This document shows positions 15,174 to 23,128 of a stretch of 64,000 bases of DNA, one piece after another. Source of the DNA: Streptomyces sp. ITFR-21 (lineage in GTDB: Bacteria; Actinomycetota; Actinomycetes; Streptomycetales; Streptomycetaceae); NCBI RefSeq assembly GCF_031844685.1, contig NZ_CP134605.1:4523001-4587000 (forward strand). The letters are read 5' to 3'. A program made the translations under genes and the position numbers. The notes beneath the pieces were generated by a model. The model saw only the letters and a program-made list of their open reading frames with translations, made no database searches and was not told the origin of the DNA. Every line of letters starts with the position of its first letter. Position 1 is the first letter of the stretch.

Positions 15174-15640
15174 GTCGTGAGCCCCCGGAAAGCCCAGGAC
15201 TCCTTCTGGACCATGATCTGATCCATGTCCTCCTCGGTGAGCGCGCCTTCCTGGAGGAGGACGTACAGCTCGTCCGCGTCGAGCGTGGGTACCGGCGGGA
15301 AGGCGCGGTGGTAGACGGTTTCGCCACGTGCCTTGGTAATCCGCTCGGCCGCTTCGAGGTCGGCCACGATTGAGACGCGGCGCTCGCGCTTGATGCGGAC
15401 ATATTCGGTATCGCCGACTGGGATGGGGAAAGGGAGGTCGATGTACTGCGACCCCTTGTGGTCGGCGTATCCCCGAGCCTGGACGGCGGAGGCCACGGAG
15501 TCGCGGAGCTTGTTCATCCGCGTAGTGAGTTCTGTCTGCTGAGCCTTGAGGATCGCCCATTCCCGAAAGGTCGGGATGACCGGGTCGAACGGGAGAGGCC
15601 GGGTTTCTGGTGCCGTGCTGTCGAGATGCTCTTCGGGCAC
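15170..15640 (-). CDS. hypothetical phage protein in replication operon
   Basis: 156 residues from a GTG at 15640, preceded by GGGAG and a 6-base spacer. Charged and helical, with REWAILKAQQTELTTRMNKLRD followed by strands (YVRIKRERRVSIV) and an acidic tail LQEGALTEEDMDQIM. Proteins of this layout are common beside SNF2-type helicases in actinophages; function is unknown. A longer in-frame TTG start at 15736 has poor codon bias. Confidence 0.7.
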   Translation of the reverse strand: MPEEHLDSTAPETRPLPFDPVIPTFREWAILKAQQTELTTRMNKLRDSVASAVQARGYADHKGSQYIDLPFPIPVGDTEYVRIKRERRVSIVADLEAAERITKARGETVYHRAFPPVPTLDADELYVLLQEGALTEEDMDQIMVQKESWAFRGLTT

Positions 15641-15699
15641 GTATTGCTCCCAGGGTGGTGCTTGCGGGAAGGAGCTACTCGCAATGCTCCGGTCCGAAA

Positions 15700-15728
15700 A
15701 CCCTATGAGCCCGAAAAATCGCAGCCAA
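15700..15728 (-). promoter_or_regulatory. candidate sigma-70/HrdB-type promoter
   Basis: On the leftward strand TTGGCT (-35) and TAGGGT (-10) are separated by exactly 17 bases. TAGRRT is the usual -10 form in Streptomyces vegetative promoters. It lies about 55 bases upstream of the GTG at 15640 in a 105-base gap with relatively low GC content, and could drive the 15.6 kb-leftward block including the polymerase. Confidence 0.5.
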
Positions 15729-15745
15729 TCGGCCAAACGAGTGGC

Positions 15746-17332
15746 TTACTGAACATTTTCGATGTGCTCGGAGAGCGACTCGACGTCCATGTCCAGGGCG
15801 CCGGTGCCAGTGCCGTCGACAACTGCTTCGGACAGGCGTCGGCGCAGAAGAAGGGTTGCCTGGACGCGTTCTTCGACGGTGTCTTCGACCACGAGGCTGG
15901 TGACGTGGACACGCTCGAATTGAGACGAGGCGCGTACATGGCGCGTGTTCCTCTGTGACAGAACACCGTTGGAGTACGGCAGATCGTAATTCACGAGATA
16001 TTGGGCCTCGGGGAGATCAAGACCGTACCCGCCGGCGTTCGTGGAGATGAAGAGGCGGCATTCCGGATCGGTCTTGAACCGAGCGAGGACGCCCGCCTTC
16101 TCGTCCGAGGTAAGCCCGCCGTGGAAGAGCGCCAGGTCGCCGTACTTCTCCAGACGCTCGGACAGGTACGGCAGCATCTTGCGATAGTCCGTGAAGATCG
16201 CCGCCTTGGTGCCGGGCTCGGCAAGCATGGTGCCCACCAGCTCGTCCAAGAGGGTCAGCTTCGGCGAGCTGTACAGGTCAGGCAGGTCATACCGCCGGGC
16301 GGCGAACTCGGCAGCGTACTGGGAACCCCCGGTGCCTTCGTGGTACGCCACGGCTGAGTCCATCAGGAGCTGCGGGTGGTCGAGCAAGAGGCGTGCGGCC
16401 TGGAGGCGAGCCATGAGCTTGCCCTGGGGGCCGAACCCCGCCCCGGACTTGAGGCCGGCGTAGTAGGCCGCGATATCGAACTCTCCGCCGGCTTCGGCCA
16501 ACTCATCCATGGCGGCCTGGAGGTCGGCGAGGATGGCCTTGTAGATCGACCTGGTCGTCTTGTCGAGCTGTACGTATCGGGTGGTCTCGGCGACCTCCGG
16601 CAGGTACTTGGCGACCTCGGGGTCCAGACGGGATTTCCGGATCATCGCCCGGGAGAGGTTCTTGTGGAGCAATCCGAGATTCTTGTAACTGGAGACTCCG
16701 CCGAAGAAGTTCCTGTTGATGTAGGACTTCTCAAAGAGGTCCCAGCGGCCCAAAATTTTTGCGTTGACCCACTCCATGATGCTGAATACTTCTTCTGGAC
16801 GGTTTTCAACGGGCGTGCCCGTAAGGGCGATGCGAACCGGTGGCCGGAGTTTCTTGACGCGCTTCGTCGTCTGTGCCGAGAAGTTCTTGATGGCGCTCGC
16901 CTCATCGAGAACCAATGCATCGCCGGGCAGGGCGCACAACTCTTTCCAGTCGTGCAACACAGCTCCGTAGGAGACGATCACGTAATCGGCGTGCTGCGCA
17001 GTTTCCCATTGAGCGCGACGCTGCTTCGGGGTGCCGTTGACGACGGTACACACGTCCTCGGCGGGCACGACGAGATCCATTCCACGCAACGTGACGGTGC
17101 GCGTGGGTGTATCAGTGAACTGCGCGATGGCCTGGGCCCACTGCCATTTCAGGCTGGAGGGCACCATGATGACGCAGCAGCGGATCTCACCCTGGCCGAA
17201 GAGATCCTCCAGTGCTGCGAGAGTGAGAACGGTTTTTCCGGTACCCATGGAGTAGGCGACCAGGATACGCCGATCAGAAAGGATTCGGTCGACCGCTTCG
17301 TGCTGGTAGGGGAAGAGGGTGCCGGTGAACAT
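15746..17332 (-). CDS. SNF2/superfamily 2 DNA helicase
   Basis: 528 residues. Walker A is MGTGKT (29-34, after LFPYQHEAVDRIL, the Q-like motif), a DEAS box in ALVLDEASAIKN, motif III LTGTPVENRPEE, and the C-terminal motifs FISTNAGGYGLDLPEA and QRNTRHVRASSQF in place of the classical QxxxRxxR. This is the SNF2-like architecture found in many phages. It probably remodels replication forks or recombination intermediates. The ATG shares a base with the primase stop (TGATG) and has GGAGG upstream. Confidence 0.9.
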   Translation of the reverse strand: MFTGTLFPYQHEAVDRILSDRRILVAYSMGTGKTVLTLAALEDLFGQGEIRCCVIMVPSSLKWQWAQAIAQFTDTPTRTVTLRGMDLVVPAEDVCTVVNGTPKQRRAQWETAQHADYVIVSYGAVLHDWKELCALPGDALVLDEASAIKNFSAQTTKRVKKLRPPVRIALTGTPVENRPEEVFSIMEWVNAKILGRWDLFEKSYINRNFFGGVSSYKNLGLLHKNLSRAMIRKSRLDPEVAKYLPEVAETTRYVQLDKTTRSIYKAILADLQAAMDELAEAGGEFDIAAYYAGLKSGAGFGPQGKLMARLQAARLLLDHPQLLMDSAVAYHEGTGGSQYAAEFAARRYDLPDLYSSPKLTLLDELVGTMLAEPGTKAAIFTDYRKMLPYLSERLEKYGDLALFHGGLTSDEKAGVLARFKTDPECRLFISTNAGGYGLDLPEAQYLVNYDLPYSNGVLSQRNTRHVRASSQFERVHVTSLVVEDTVEERVQATLLLRRRLSEAVVDGTGTGALDMDVESLSEHIENVQ

Positions 17333-18306
17333 CAACGCCTCCTACGCCATGGGTGGTGCGCGTTCCCGTACGCGGAGAGCGCGTCGGTGTCGCTCATGTC
17401 GCCCAGGTCTTTCGCCGTGGTGTGGCTGTATTCGAGGTATTTCATCGGAAGTCCGCGAGGCCGCCAGCGGTCATGGATCTTGTCCCGCGACGTGCGGCCG
17501 GCAGAGTCGTTGTCGAGGCCGAGAATCAGGTTCCGGCACCGGGACTTGAGAAGGCGCATCTGAGCCTCCGAGACATGCGCGCCGAAACTGGAGAAGGCAC
17601 CAGGTATCCCCAGGGTGTACGCGCGCACGACGTCTAGAGGAGACTCCAGCAGCAGTGCGCTGTCTCCGCTCCAGGTGAGGTCGCCGAAGAGAGTGAGCGA
17701 TTTGCGGATTCCTGTTGGGTAGTTGAGAAAGAACTTTCGTCCCTTCTCCTGCCAGCCCCACAGCTCTCCGGTGAGCGGGTCTCTGATCGGCAGAATCCAG
17801 TGGCGTGTCTCGGTGTTCCACAGGACACCGAAGTGCTGGCACGCCTCCGGGCTGACCCTGCGCCGTTCGCATGCCCTCTGCGGCGGCGGCGTGAAGAGCG
17901 CCAGCGACGCCTCGGTGACGCGGACAGCGTCGTCGACGGCCGGGGTCGGCCCGGTGTCCTCGACGGTGCGGTAGACCCCCAGCCGGGCGATCCATTGGAA
18001 CGCCTCGATGCGGTTGAACCCGAGCCCGTCTTCGACGAGTTGGATGAACGGGCCTGCGTAGCCGCAGGAGAAGCAGTGGAACAGGCCGGTGGAGCTGTTC
18101 ACGGAGAAGCTGGGTCGGCGGTCCCGCTTTCCCGTGAGGGACAGGTGGGCCGGGCACCTGGCGAGGTACTCGGTTGAGTCGGGTTTGCTCAGCTCTCGCA
18201 GTAGGTCGATACCCAGGGCTCGCATCGCGGCGGGAAGGTCGTGAGGGACGGGATTGGCGAAGGCAGCCAGGCTGTCCCAGAAGTCAGTAGGGGAGGTCGG
18301 ACTCAA
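17332..18306 (-). CDS. DnaG-type primase
   Basis: About 324 residues. The N-terminal CHC2-type zinc finger is C51, H54, C78, C81 (CPAH and CFSC), and the TOPRIM domain shows LLLESPLDVVRA and LILGLDNDSAGR (the acid and DxD). It lacks the C-terminal helicase-binding domain of bacterial DnaG. It would synthesise primers for the family A polymerase and overlaps the helicase gene. A TTG at 18306 with GAGGAGG upstream is taken as the start; the overlap with the helicase gene is 23 bases. Confidence 0.85.
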   Translation of the reverse strand: MSPTSPTDFWDSLAAFANPVPHDLPAAMRALGIDLLRELSKPDSTEYLARCPAHLSLTGKRDRRPSFSVNSSTGLFHCFSCGYAGPFIQLVEDGLGFNRIEAFQWIARLGVYRTVEDTGPTPAVDDAVRVTEASLALFTPPPQRACERRRVSPEACQHFGVLWNTETRHWILPIRDPLTGELWGWQEKGRKFFLNYPTGIRKSLTLFGDLTWSGDSALLLESPLDVVRAYTLGIPGAFSSFGAHVSEAQMRLLKSRCRNLILGLDNDSAGRTSRDKIHDRWRPRGLPMKYLEYSHTTAKDLGDMSDTDALSAYGNAHHPWRRRR

Positions 18307-19519
18307 TTTCCGCCTCCTCGAACTGCGGCGGCTCCCACGAGATGGAGATGAGATGCTCCTGGGGTGGCGCATTCCGGCTGGCGAGGACTTTCATCCGGTA
18401 GAAGAAGTCCTCGTCGGTGGCCTCCATTCCGACGACCAGGTCAGCGTCCTGCACCCAGGCACTGGTGTATCCAAGACTTGATGCTGTGAGTCCCTTCGCT
18501 CCCACTTTGTGGGCCAGGGACTGTGTGGTGACCACCACAGGAAGGTCGTTGTTCAACGCGAGCTTCTTCAGACCCCTGGAGATATTCGTAAGCGCGAGGG
18601 GAGTCTGGGACTCGCGGCTGATCTCGTCGAAGAGGAAGTACGCCCCGTCGATGAAGACGACCGAGGGGGAGAGCTGGTCGATTTTCGTTTGAATGCCGGC
18701 GATGGTCATGGCGCCGGCCCTGTCTTCGGTGACGATGTACGGCTGTTCGCCGAGGGGGCTGCTCAGCGCCGCTTCCAGGACACGCCATTCCTTGGCCGTG
18801 AGCTGCCCTGTCTGGAGCTTCTTCGGATTTACCTTGGCCAGGAAGCCGTCCAGTCTCCTGGAGATTTCCGCATACGGCATCTCGAAGCTGACGAGAAGCG
18901 GCTTGGCCCCGTAGTCGTACGCAGAGCGCGTCATGCCGAGCATGACGGTGGTCTTGCAGCTCTTGGCGAGGCCGGTGAGGACGATCATCTGCTGGGGCTG
19001 GATTCCAAGCGTGACCTGGTCGAGGAACCGGAATCCGGTGGGGATGCCCAGCAGTTCGCCCGGGTTGTCGCGCGCTTGTCGGTAGAGGTCCAGCCGCTGG
19101 GCTCCGGTGGCGGCGTAGTTGATTTCGCGCGACCCGGCCGTGGCGGTGGTTGCTTGGGCGAGCATGATGCGGAGAAGGGGGAGCGCGGCTTCGCTGCCGC
19201 CCTTGTCCAGGGCCTCGCCGACGGCGCCCATACCCAGGTCGATGATCGTGCGGCGTCGGCTCTCGTGCAGTTCGCGCAGCAGGTAGTCGATGGGGCCCGA
19301 GCTGTCCTCGGTGAAGGGAAAGGTCGGGTGGTCGCGGTGGATCACTTCGGGTGTCGGGGACTCGCCGAAGTCGGCCTTGAAGGCAAGGATGCTCTGGAAG
19401 ACCTTGCGTGTGGCGGGGTCCAGGAAGTGCTCGGGGGTGACGCCGGCCTGACCGACGACCGTGTCCAGGTCGCCGGTCAGGGCGATGTACGAGATCACCT
19501 CCTCCTCGATGGTGCTCAT
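18284..19519 (-). CDS. DnaB-like replicative helicase
   Basis: 411 residues, with an N-terminal DnaB-type helical domain followed by a RecA-like ATPase. The nucleotide loop is GLAKSCKT (183-190), i.e. a Cys where Walker A normally has Gly. A Walker B strand is PSVVFIDGAYFLFDE, and TSAWVQDADLVVGMEA is the late arginine-finger/H4-like region. It should unwind DNA ahead of the polymerase, loaded by the DnaC-like protein (21229-21888). The ATG overlaps the upstream stop. Confidence 0.8.
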   Translation of the reverse strand: MSTIEEEVISYIALTGDLDTVVGQAGVTPEHFLDPATRKVFQSILAFKADFGESPTPEVIHRDHPTFPFTEDSSGPIDYLLRELHESRRRTIIDLGMGAVGEALDKGGSEAALPLLRIMLAQATTATAGSREINYAATGAQRLDLYRQARDNPGELLGIPTGFRFLDQVTLGIQPQQMIVLTGLAKSCKTTVMLGMTRSAYDYGAKPLLVSFEMPYAEISRRLDGFLAKVNPKKLQTGQLTAKEWRVLEAALSSPLGEQPYIVTEDRAGAMTIAGIQTKIDQLSPSVVFIDGAYFLFDEISRESQTPLALTNISRGLKKLALNNDLPVVVTTQSLAHKVGAKGLTASSLGYTSAWVQDADLVVGMEATDEDFFYRMKVLASRNAPPQEHLISISWEPPQFEEAEIESDLPY

Positions 19520-19674
19520 GTCACGTCCCGGTCTGCGGGCGGCAGTTGTCGATCGGCGGCGGGCTGGCGGCACTGGTCTGGGTAGTCGCAGAGGCAGTCG
19601 CCCTCCGACCAGAGGCAGCAGGGTGTGCGTTCCTGACAGGTGTCCGGGTCGGGGCAGTAGTGCCGGTGGCTCAC
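19516..19674 (-). CDS. 52-residue cysteine-rich protein
   Basis: Eight Cys are clustered in about 30 residues (HYCPDPDTC, TPCCLWSEGDCLCDYPDQC), enough for two metal sites or several disulphides. GTG start overlapping the upstream TGA and ATGA overlap with the DnaB-like gene lock it into the operon. It may bind zinc and nucleic acid. No homologue comes to mind. Confidence 0.65.
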   Translation of the reverse strand: MSHRHYCPDPDTCQERTPCCLWSEGDCLCDYPDQCRQPAADRQLPPADRDVT

Positions 19675-19949
19675 TCGACCTCCAGCAGCGTGAGGGGCCC
19701 CACTTCGAGTTCGAGGTCGCCCAGCGCGATTGGGCCGTGGCACCTGTCGTCCACGACCGGTTCCAGGGTCTGGATCGGCGGGGCGCCCGATTGGAGGGTG
19801 ATGACCACGGCCCAGGCGACCAGGGGCATTTCCTCGTAGCCGTCCAGGCCGATCTCGGACCGGAACCGGACGAACTTGTTGGTGTCGTCCGGGATGATCT
19901 GGGTGGTGATTCGGCGGTTGTCGCAGGCGTCGGGCCGGTAGTCGATCAC
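19671..19949 (-). CDS. hypothetical protein
   Basis: 92 residues, beta-rich in appearance (VRFRSEIGLDGYEEMPLVAWAVVITLQSG) with an acidic C-terminal half. GTG start overlapping the antirepressor stop by 4 bases, and its own stop overlaps the next start. No domain recognised. Confidence 0.65.
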   Translation of the reverse strand: MIDYRPDACDNRRITTQIIPDDTNKFVRFRSEIGLDGYEEMPLVAWAVVITLQSGAPPIQTLEPVVDDRCHGPIALGDLELEVGPLTLLEVE

Positions 19950-20779
19950 GGGCGGCCACCACCCTGGGTGAGGGGGCGGGCAGTCCGTGTGGGGAGCCCG
20001 TGCCGGACCGCAGGAACGTTTCTCCTGTCGGCGAGATCACGAATGATCTTCCGGATGACTTCCATGCCCTTGGGGGTGATGTAGACCGTGTACGTGGTCC
20101 GCGCACCGCCGTCGTCCTGCATGCGGCTGTAGACCCTGGTGGCGAACAGGCCGGCGTCTGCGTAGCGAGCGGCTACGTCGTAGTAGCTGTCGCCGTATGC
20201 GTTTCGATGCCGGAAAATGAAGCCCTTCTCCAGCAGCAGCGTTCGCAGCCCCTTCTCCCTGAGCCCGAGGAGCTTGGCGGCCTCGCGGACGAGGAGGTAC
20301 TTCTCCGACGCGAAGTAGGCGTCTGCCGCTTCCACTTTCGGTGCGGCGGCTTCGAGCTGCTTTTTCGTCGCCTCAAGTTCTTCCCACTGCGCTGCGGCGA
20401 GCAGGAGTGCGTCGCCAAAAGTTCGCGGGGTGTCGAAGGCGGCCTTGTCGGCTCCGTAGCCGCCGGTCCGGCGAATTTCCGGCAGAACCTCTCCGGTGAT
20501 CCACTTCTTGAACGCCCTGGCCTCGGCCTTCCGGCTGCGCAGGATCATCGAGTACAGGCCCGACTCATTGATGACGGACATACGCTGGTCACCGCCGGGG
20601 GTGCTCACAGTGTGAGCCCCCTTCTCGTCGTCATCGAGGCCACGCAGTGCGGCGTCGGGCCGCTCCATTTCGAGCACGCTGCACACGTCGCGGGCGACCC
20701 ACCAGGGGGCGCCGTTGATCATGAGCACCCGCACGCACTTATTCGTCTCGGGAAATACCAGGGGGATGACGTCGGCCAT
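19946..20779 (-). CDS. antirepressor with BRO-N and KilA-C/ANT-type domains
   Basis: 277 residues. The N-terminal BRO-N domain is recognised by VRVLMINGAPWWVARDVCSVL, VINESGLYSMILRSRKAEA and FKKWITGEVLPEIRRTG (about 17-105). After a helical linker, residues about 155-250 form a KilAC/ANT-like DNA-binding domain (YLLVREAAKLLGL, LLLEKGFIFRHRNA, TPKGMEVIRKII). Such antirepressors bind and inactivate phage repressors during induction. Being in the early/replication operon agrees with this. ATG directly after the upstream stop. Confidence 0.9.
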   Translation of the reverse strand: MADVIPLVFPETNKCVRVLMINGAPWWVARDVCSVLEMERPDAALRGLDDDEKGAHTVSTPGGDQRMSVINESGLYSMILRSRKAEARAFKKWITGEVLPEIRRTGGYGADKAAFDTPRTFGDALLLAAAQWEELEATKKQLEAAAPKVEAADAYFASEKYLLVREAAKLLGLREKGLRTLLLEKGFIFRHRNAYGDSYYDVAARYADAGLFATRVYSRMQDDGGARTTYTVYITPKGMEVIRKIIRDLADRRNVPAVRHGLPTRTARPLTQGGGRP

Positions 20780-21232
20780 TTACAGCACCTCTCGGATCAG
20801 CTCTGGGGACTGCGGGGGGACGAGAAAGCCCTTGGGGCCGTACAGGAAGGCGTGTGCTGGGACGCTGTGGACGATCCGGGCGACGTCGGCCAGCAGCGCG
20901 ATGGTGCGGCTCATGTGCACGGGCTGGTCGACGAGGAACCGGGCGTGGGGTACGCACTCGCGCTCCAGGCGGCGAGGCAGGTGAGCGGCGACGTCCCGGG
21001 GCAGGTAGGTGACGACGGTGACGGGCCGGTCGTCCTCCCACAGGCCCCACAGCGCCTGGACGGCCTTGGGGTTGGTCTCGTACAGCCCCAAGGCGGCGGC
21101 CGGCCGGTGCCAGCGCTGCCGGCGGGCGAACCGCTGCGGTGTGTACCGACCGCCGGGGACGCCGAGCAGCTCTTCCCAGACGACGTAGACCCCGGGGGGC
21201 ACCGGTGCGTCGTCGAGGTCACCGCCGATCAC
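20780..21232 (-). CDS. hypothetical protein
   Basis: 150 residues from a GTG overlapping the DnaC-like stop. Contains VYVVWEELLGVPGGRYTPQRFARRQRW and a Leu/Val-rich second half. It is basic overall and may bind nucleic acid, but no family can be named. Adjacent to helicase loader and antirepressor. Confidence 0.6.
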   Translation of the reverse strand: MIGGDLDDAPVPPGVYVVWEELLGVPGGRYTPQRFARRQRWHRPAAALGLYETNPKAVQALWGLWEDDRPVTVVTYLPRDVAAHLPRRLERECVPHARFLVDQPVHMSRTIALLADVARIVHSVPAHAFLYGPKGFLVPPQSPELIREVL

Positions 21233-21888
21233 TGGTCGCCCCGGCGGTAGCTTTCGCCGGTGAAAATCTCGCGGCGGGTGCACTGGTCCATGAAGCTGCG
21301 TAGCGCCTTGGAATAGCGGGCGGCCCAGTCGTCGCCGGACAGGTTCGTCGTGATGAGGGTCGGCCGGCCCTCGTCGTAGCGCTGGCGCAGGAGCTTCTCC
21401 AAGGTGTCCTCGGCGAACTTGCTGTCGGTGCTGTGCTCGTGTCCGACGTCGTCGAGGAGGACCACGTCGGCCCACTGGACGCGCTCGACGGCGTACTGCC
21501 AGCGCGAGACGCGCTCGGGATCGACGGATTGATCCGCACGCAGAAGGCTTCGCTCGCGCTCGATGTGCTCGCTGTACCGGGAGGCGTAGACGCTCACGCC
21601 CCACCGGCGGCGCAGTTCGCAAAGGACGGCGGCGGCAAGGGTGGTCTTGCCGGTGCCAGGGTGGCCGGCGAAGAGCAAGCCGCGCCCGAAGGCGTTGCTG
21701 GTGGGCAGGCCCCTCCAGTTCTTGGACTGCTGGGCGCGGTAGCCCTCGACGTAGATCCGGGCCTTCTTGATCGAGCTGGTGTCGCCGCTCATCTCTTCGA
21801 CGTCGTTGAGGGTCAGGCCGCGAAGGCGCAGCGGGATTCCCGTTCCGACCCAGCGCGCCTTTTCGGGGTCCATCTGGGTGGTGATCAT
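21229..21888 (-). CDS. DnaC-like helicase loader (AAA+ ATPase)
   Basis: 219 residues. Walker A GHPGTGKT (75-82), Walker B VVLLDDVGHEH (141-151), sensor LITTNLSGDDW and arginine-finger region RSFMDQCTRREIFTGESYR match the DnaC/IstB family. It should load the DnaB-like helicase encoded two genes beyond the antirepressor. The ATG overlaps the stop of the gene before it by 4 bases. Confidence 0.9.
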   Translation of the reverse strand: MITTQMDPEKARWVGTGIPLRLRGLTLNDVEEMSGDTSSIKKARIYVEGYRAQQSKNWRGLPTSNAFGRGLLFAGHPGTGKTTLAAAVLCELRRRWGVSVYASRYSEHIERERSLLRADQSVDPERVSRWQYAVERVQWADVVLLDDVGHEHSTDSKFAEDTLEKLLRQRYDEGRPTLITTNLSGDDWAARYSKALRSFMDQCTRREIFTGESYRRGDQ

Positions 21889-22421
21889 GTGCTGGACCCC
21901 CAGGAGGCGGTGAAGTTGTCGTCAGTGGGGGCGTCGGACCTGGGAGCTTCCTGCCAGGTGCTGTACTCCTCGGCGGTGACCGTGAGTCCCGTGCTGCGCA
22001 GGTCGCGCAGCAGTTGAAAGCGGCGCCACTTGAAGTCCCACACGTAGGGCCTGGCGGGGGCCTTGCCGGCGAGACGAGTGACGTACAGGTCGACCAGGGC
22101 GCGGCAGTCGTCCGGGCTCAGGCCGGACTCGCGCCGCAGCTCCGAGAACACGGCGACCAGGGCCTGGCGGTTGCCGATCTCCAGACCGCCGGCCCAGCTC
22201 AGCGGCGGGCAGGAGTTGGTGAAGTAGTCGGCGAGGCCGGGGAGGCTGTCGGGGCCGTACGGACGCCCCTTGGAGCGCCGTTCACGGCGTTGTCCGGTCT
22301 CCGGCGGGGTCCAGCGAGGTTGGGCTGGCGCGGAGGGCTCCGGCTCCCCCTGGAGCATGTTCCGGACGATGGCCGTGGCGTCGAGTTCAGCGTCGGGGTC
22401 GTGGATGCTTTTGCGGGCCAT
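21885..22421 (-). CDS. possible replication initiation / primosome protein
   Basis: 178 residues, first gene of the replication operon. The N-terminal 65 residues are Pro/Arg-rich and probably disordered; the rest is helical (LEIGNRQALVAVFSELRRESGL, DDCRALVDLYVTRLAGK). In many phages the gene immediately before the helicase loader encodes an initiator or replisome organiser, which is inferred here only from position. CCAGGAGAAGTAC precedes the ATG. Confidence 0.6.
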   Translation of the reverse strand: MARKSIHDPDAELDATAIVRNMLQGEPEPSAPAQPRWTPPETGQRRERRSKGRPYGPDSLPGLADYFTNSCPPLSWAGGLEIGNRQALVAVFSELRRESGLSPDDCRALVDLYVTRLAGKAPARPYVWDFKWRRFQLLRDLRSTGLTVTAEEYSTWQEAPRSDAPTDDNFTASWGSST

Positions 22422-22452
22422 GTACTTCTCCTGGCTGTGTGGCGGGCCAGAA

Positions 22453-22593
22453 CTGCCCCGAACGAACGTTCGTGGGCAGCTAATAGAAACCGTAGGTTTC
22501 TATTTGCCTAGCTATTTCTTGAGCTAGGGCTTGTGCTTCAGCGCGTATGCACGCGCTCGACGTGTCAGTTGCTGCGTCACCGGAGTTACTCCG
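22453..22593. promoter_or_regulatory. dyad-rich control region upstream of the replication operon
   Basis: Five inverted repeats fall in 141 bases: a 12-bp palindrome ACGAACGTTCGT (22462-22473) flanked by CTGCCC/GGGCAG; AATAGAAACC-GTA-GGTTTCTATT (22482-22504); CCTAGCT/AGCTAGG (22507-22528); AGCGCGT/ACGCGCT (22540-22557); and CGGAGT-T-ACTCCG (22581-22593) next to the regulator's stop. The region is locally AT-richer than its surroundings. It separates the winged-helix regulator from the replication genes, so operators, a promoter or an origin are plausible; which of these it is cannot be told by reading. Confidence 0.6.
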
Positions 22594-23037
22594 TCAGACA
22601 CTGGAAGCCAGTGCCTCCAACTCCCGATTGGTGGCGACGAGTTGGGAGATGGCCTTGTCGATGAGCTGTTGCTTCGAGCTGCCGGCGAGGGCTGCCTGCA
22701 CCGGGCCGAAGGGCGATGAGATGTCGACGGACGCGATCCGGACTTGCGTTTCAGTTCGGGCCCCTGGCCAAGACAAGACGCGCACTAGCCCGATGTCGCG
22801 CAGGTCCCGTACGGCGCGAGTTGCAGTGCGTAGGCACACGTACATCTCGTCGGCGAGGGCCTGTTGCGTGATGTACGCGCAGGACCAGCCGGTCTCCGCG
22901 TCGTAGCGGGAATCGGCGTTGGTTACGAGGCTTGTATAAGCGAGCCGGGCGCGCTCGGGAGCGCGGCCGAGGATGTCCTCCACCGAGACGGGAAGTTCGG
23001 GCCCATTTTCGCCGCCGTCGCAAAACGAGGGGTGCAT
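22594..23037 (-). CDS. winged helix-turn-helix regulator, candidate repressor
   Basis: 147 residues. Residues about 57-100 (AYITQQALADEMYVCLRTATRAVRDLRDIGLVRV) follow a winged-helix pattern with a recognition helix TATRAVRDLRD, as in GntR/RepA-N-like replication and transcription regulators. The C-terminal half is helical (AISQLVATNRELEALA). It could be the phage repressor, an early regulator, or a RepA-like initiator acting on the dyads directly downstream. CAGGGAGAATAGC precedes the ATG. Confidence 0.7.
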   Translation of the reverse strand: MHPSFCDGGENGPELPVSVEDILGRAPERARLAYTSLVTNADSRYDAETGWSCAYITQQALADEMYVCLRTATRAVRDLRDIGLVRVLSWPGARTETQVRIASVDISSPFGPVQAALAGSSKQQLIDKAISQLVATNRELEALASSV

Positions 23038-23087
23038 GCTATTCTCCCTGTGAATGCAGATGTACTGGCGTGGCGGCCAAATTCGAT

Positions 23088-23121
23088 ATGGCCCCGGCGG
23101 ACCCCCCTCCGCCGGGGCCAT
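23088..23121 (-). terminator. strong stem-loop terminator
   Basis: A perfect 14-bp stem (ATGGCCCCGGCGGA paired with TCCGCCGGGGCCAT) closes a 6-base loop, 7 bases after the stop of the 291-residue gene. In the leftward transcript it is followed by the A/T-rich ATATCGAATTT. This is the strongest simple hairpin in the early region and probably ends the transcript coming from the late/tail side. Confidence 0.75.
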
Positions 23122-23128
23122 TCGCGTG

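Noticed and set aside
16376-17563. Rightward frame of 395 codons opposite the SNF2-type helicase
   Set aside because: Antisense shadow of a gene with complete helicase motifs.
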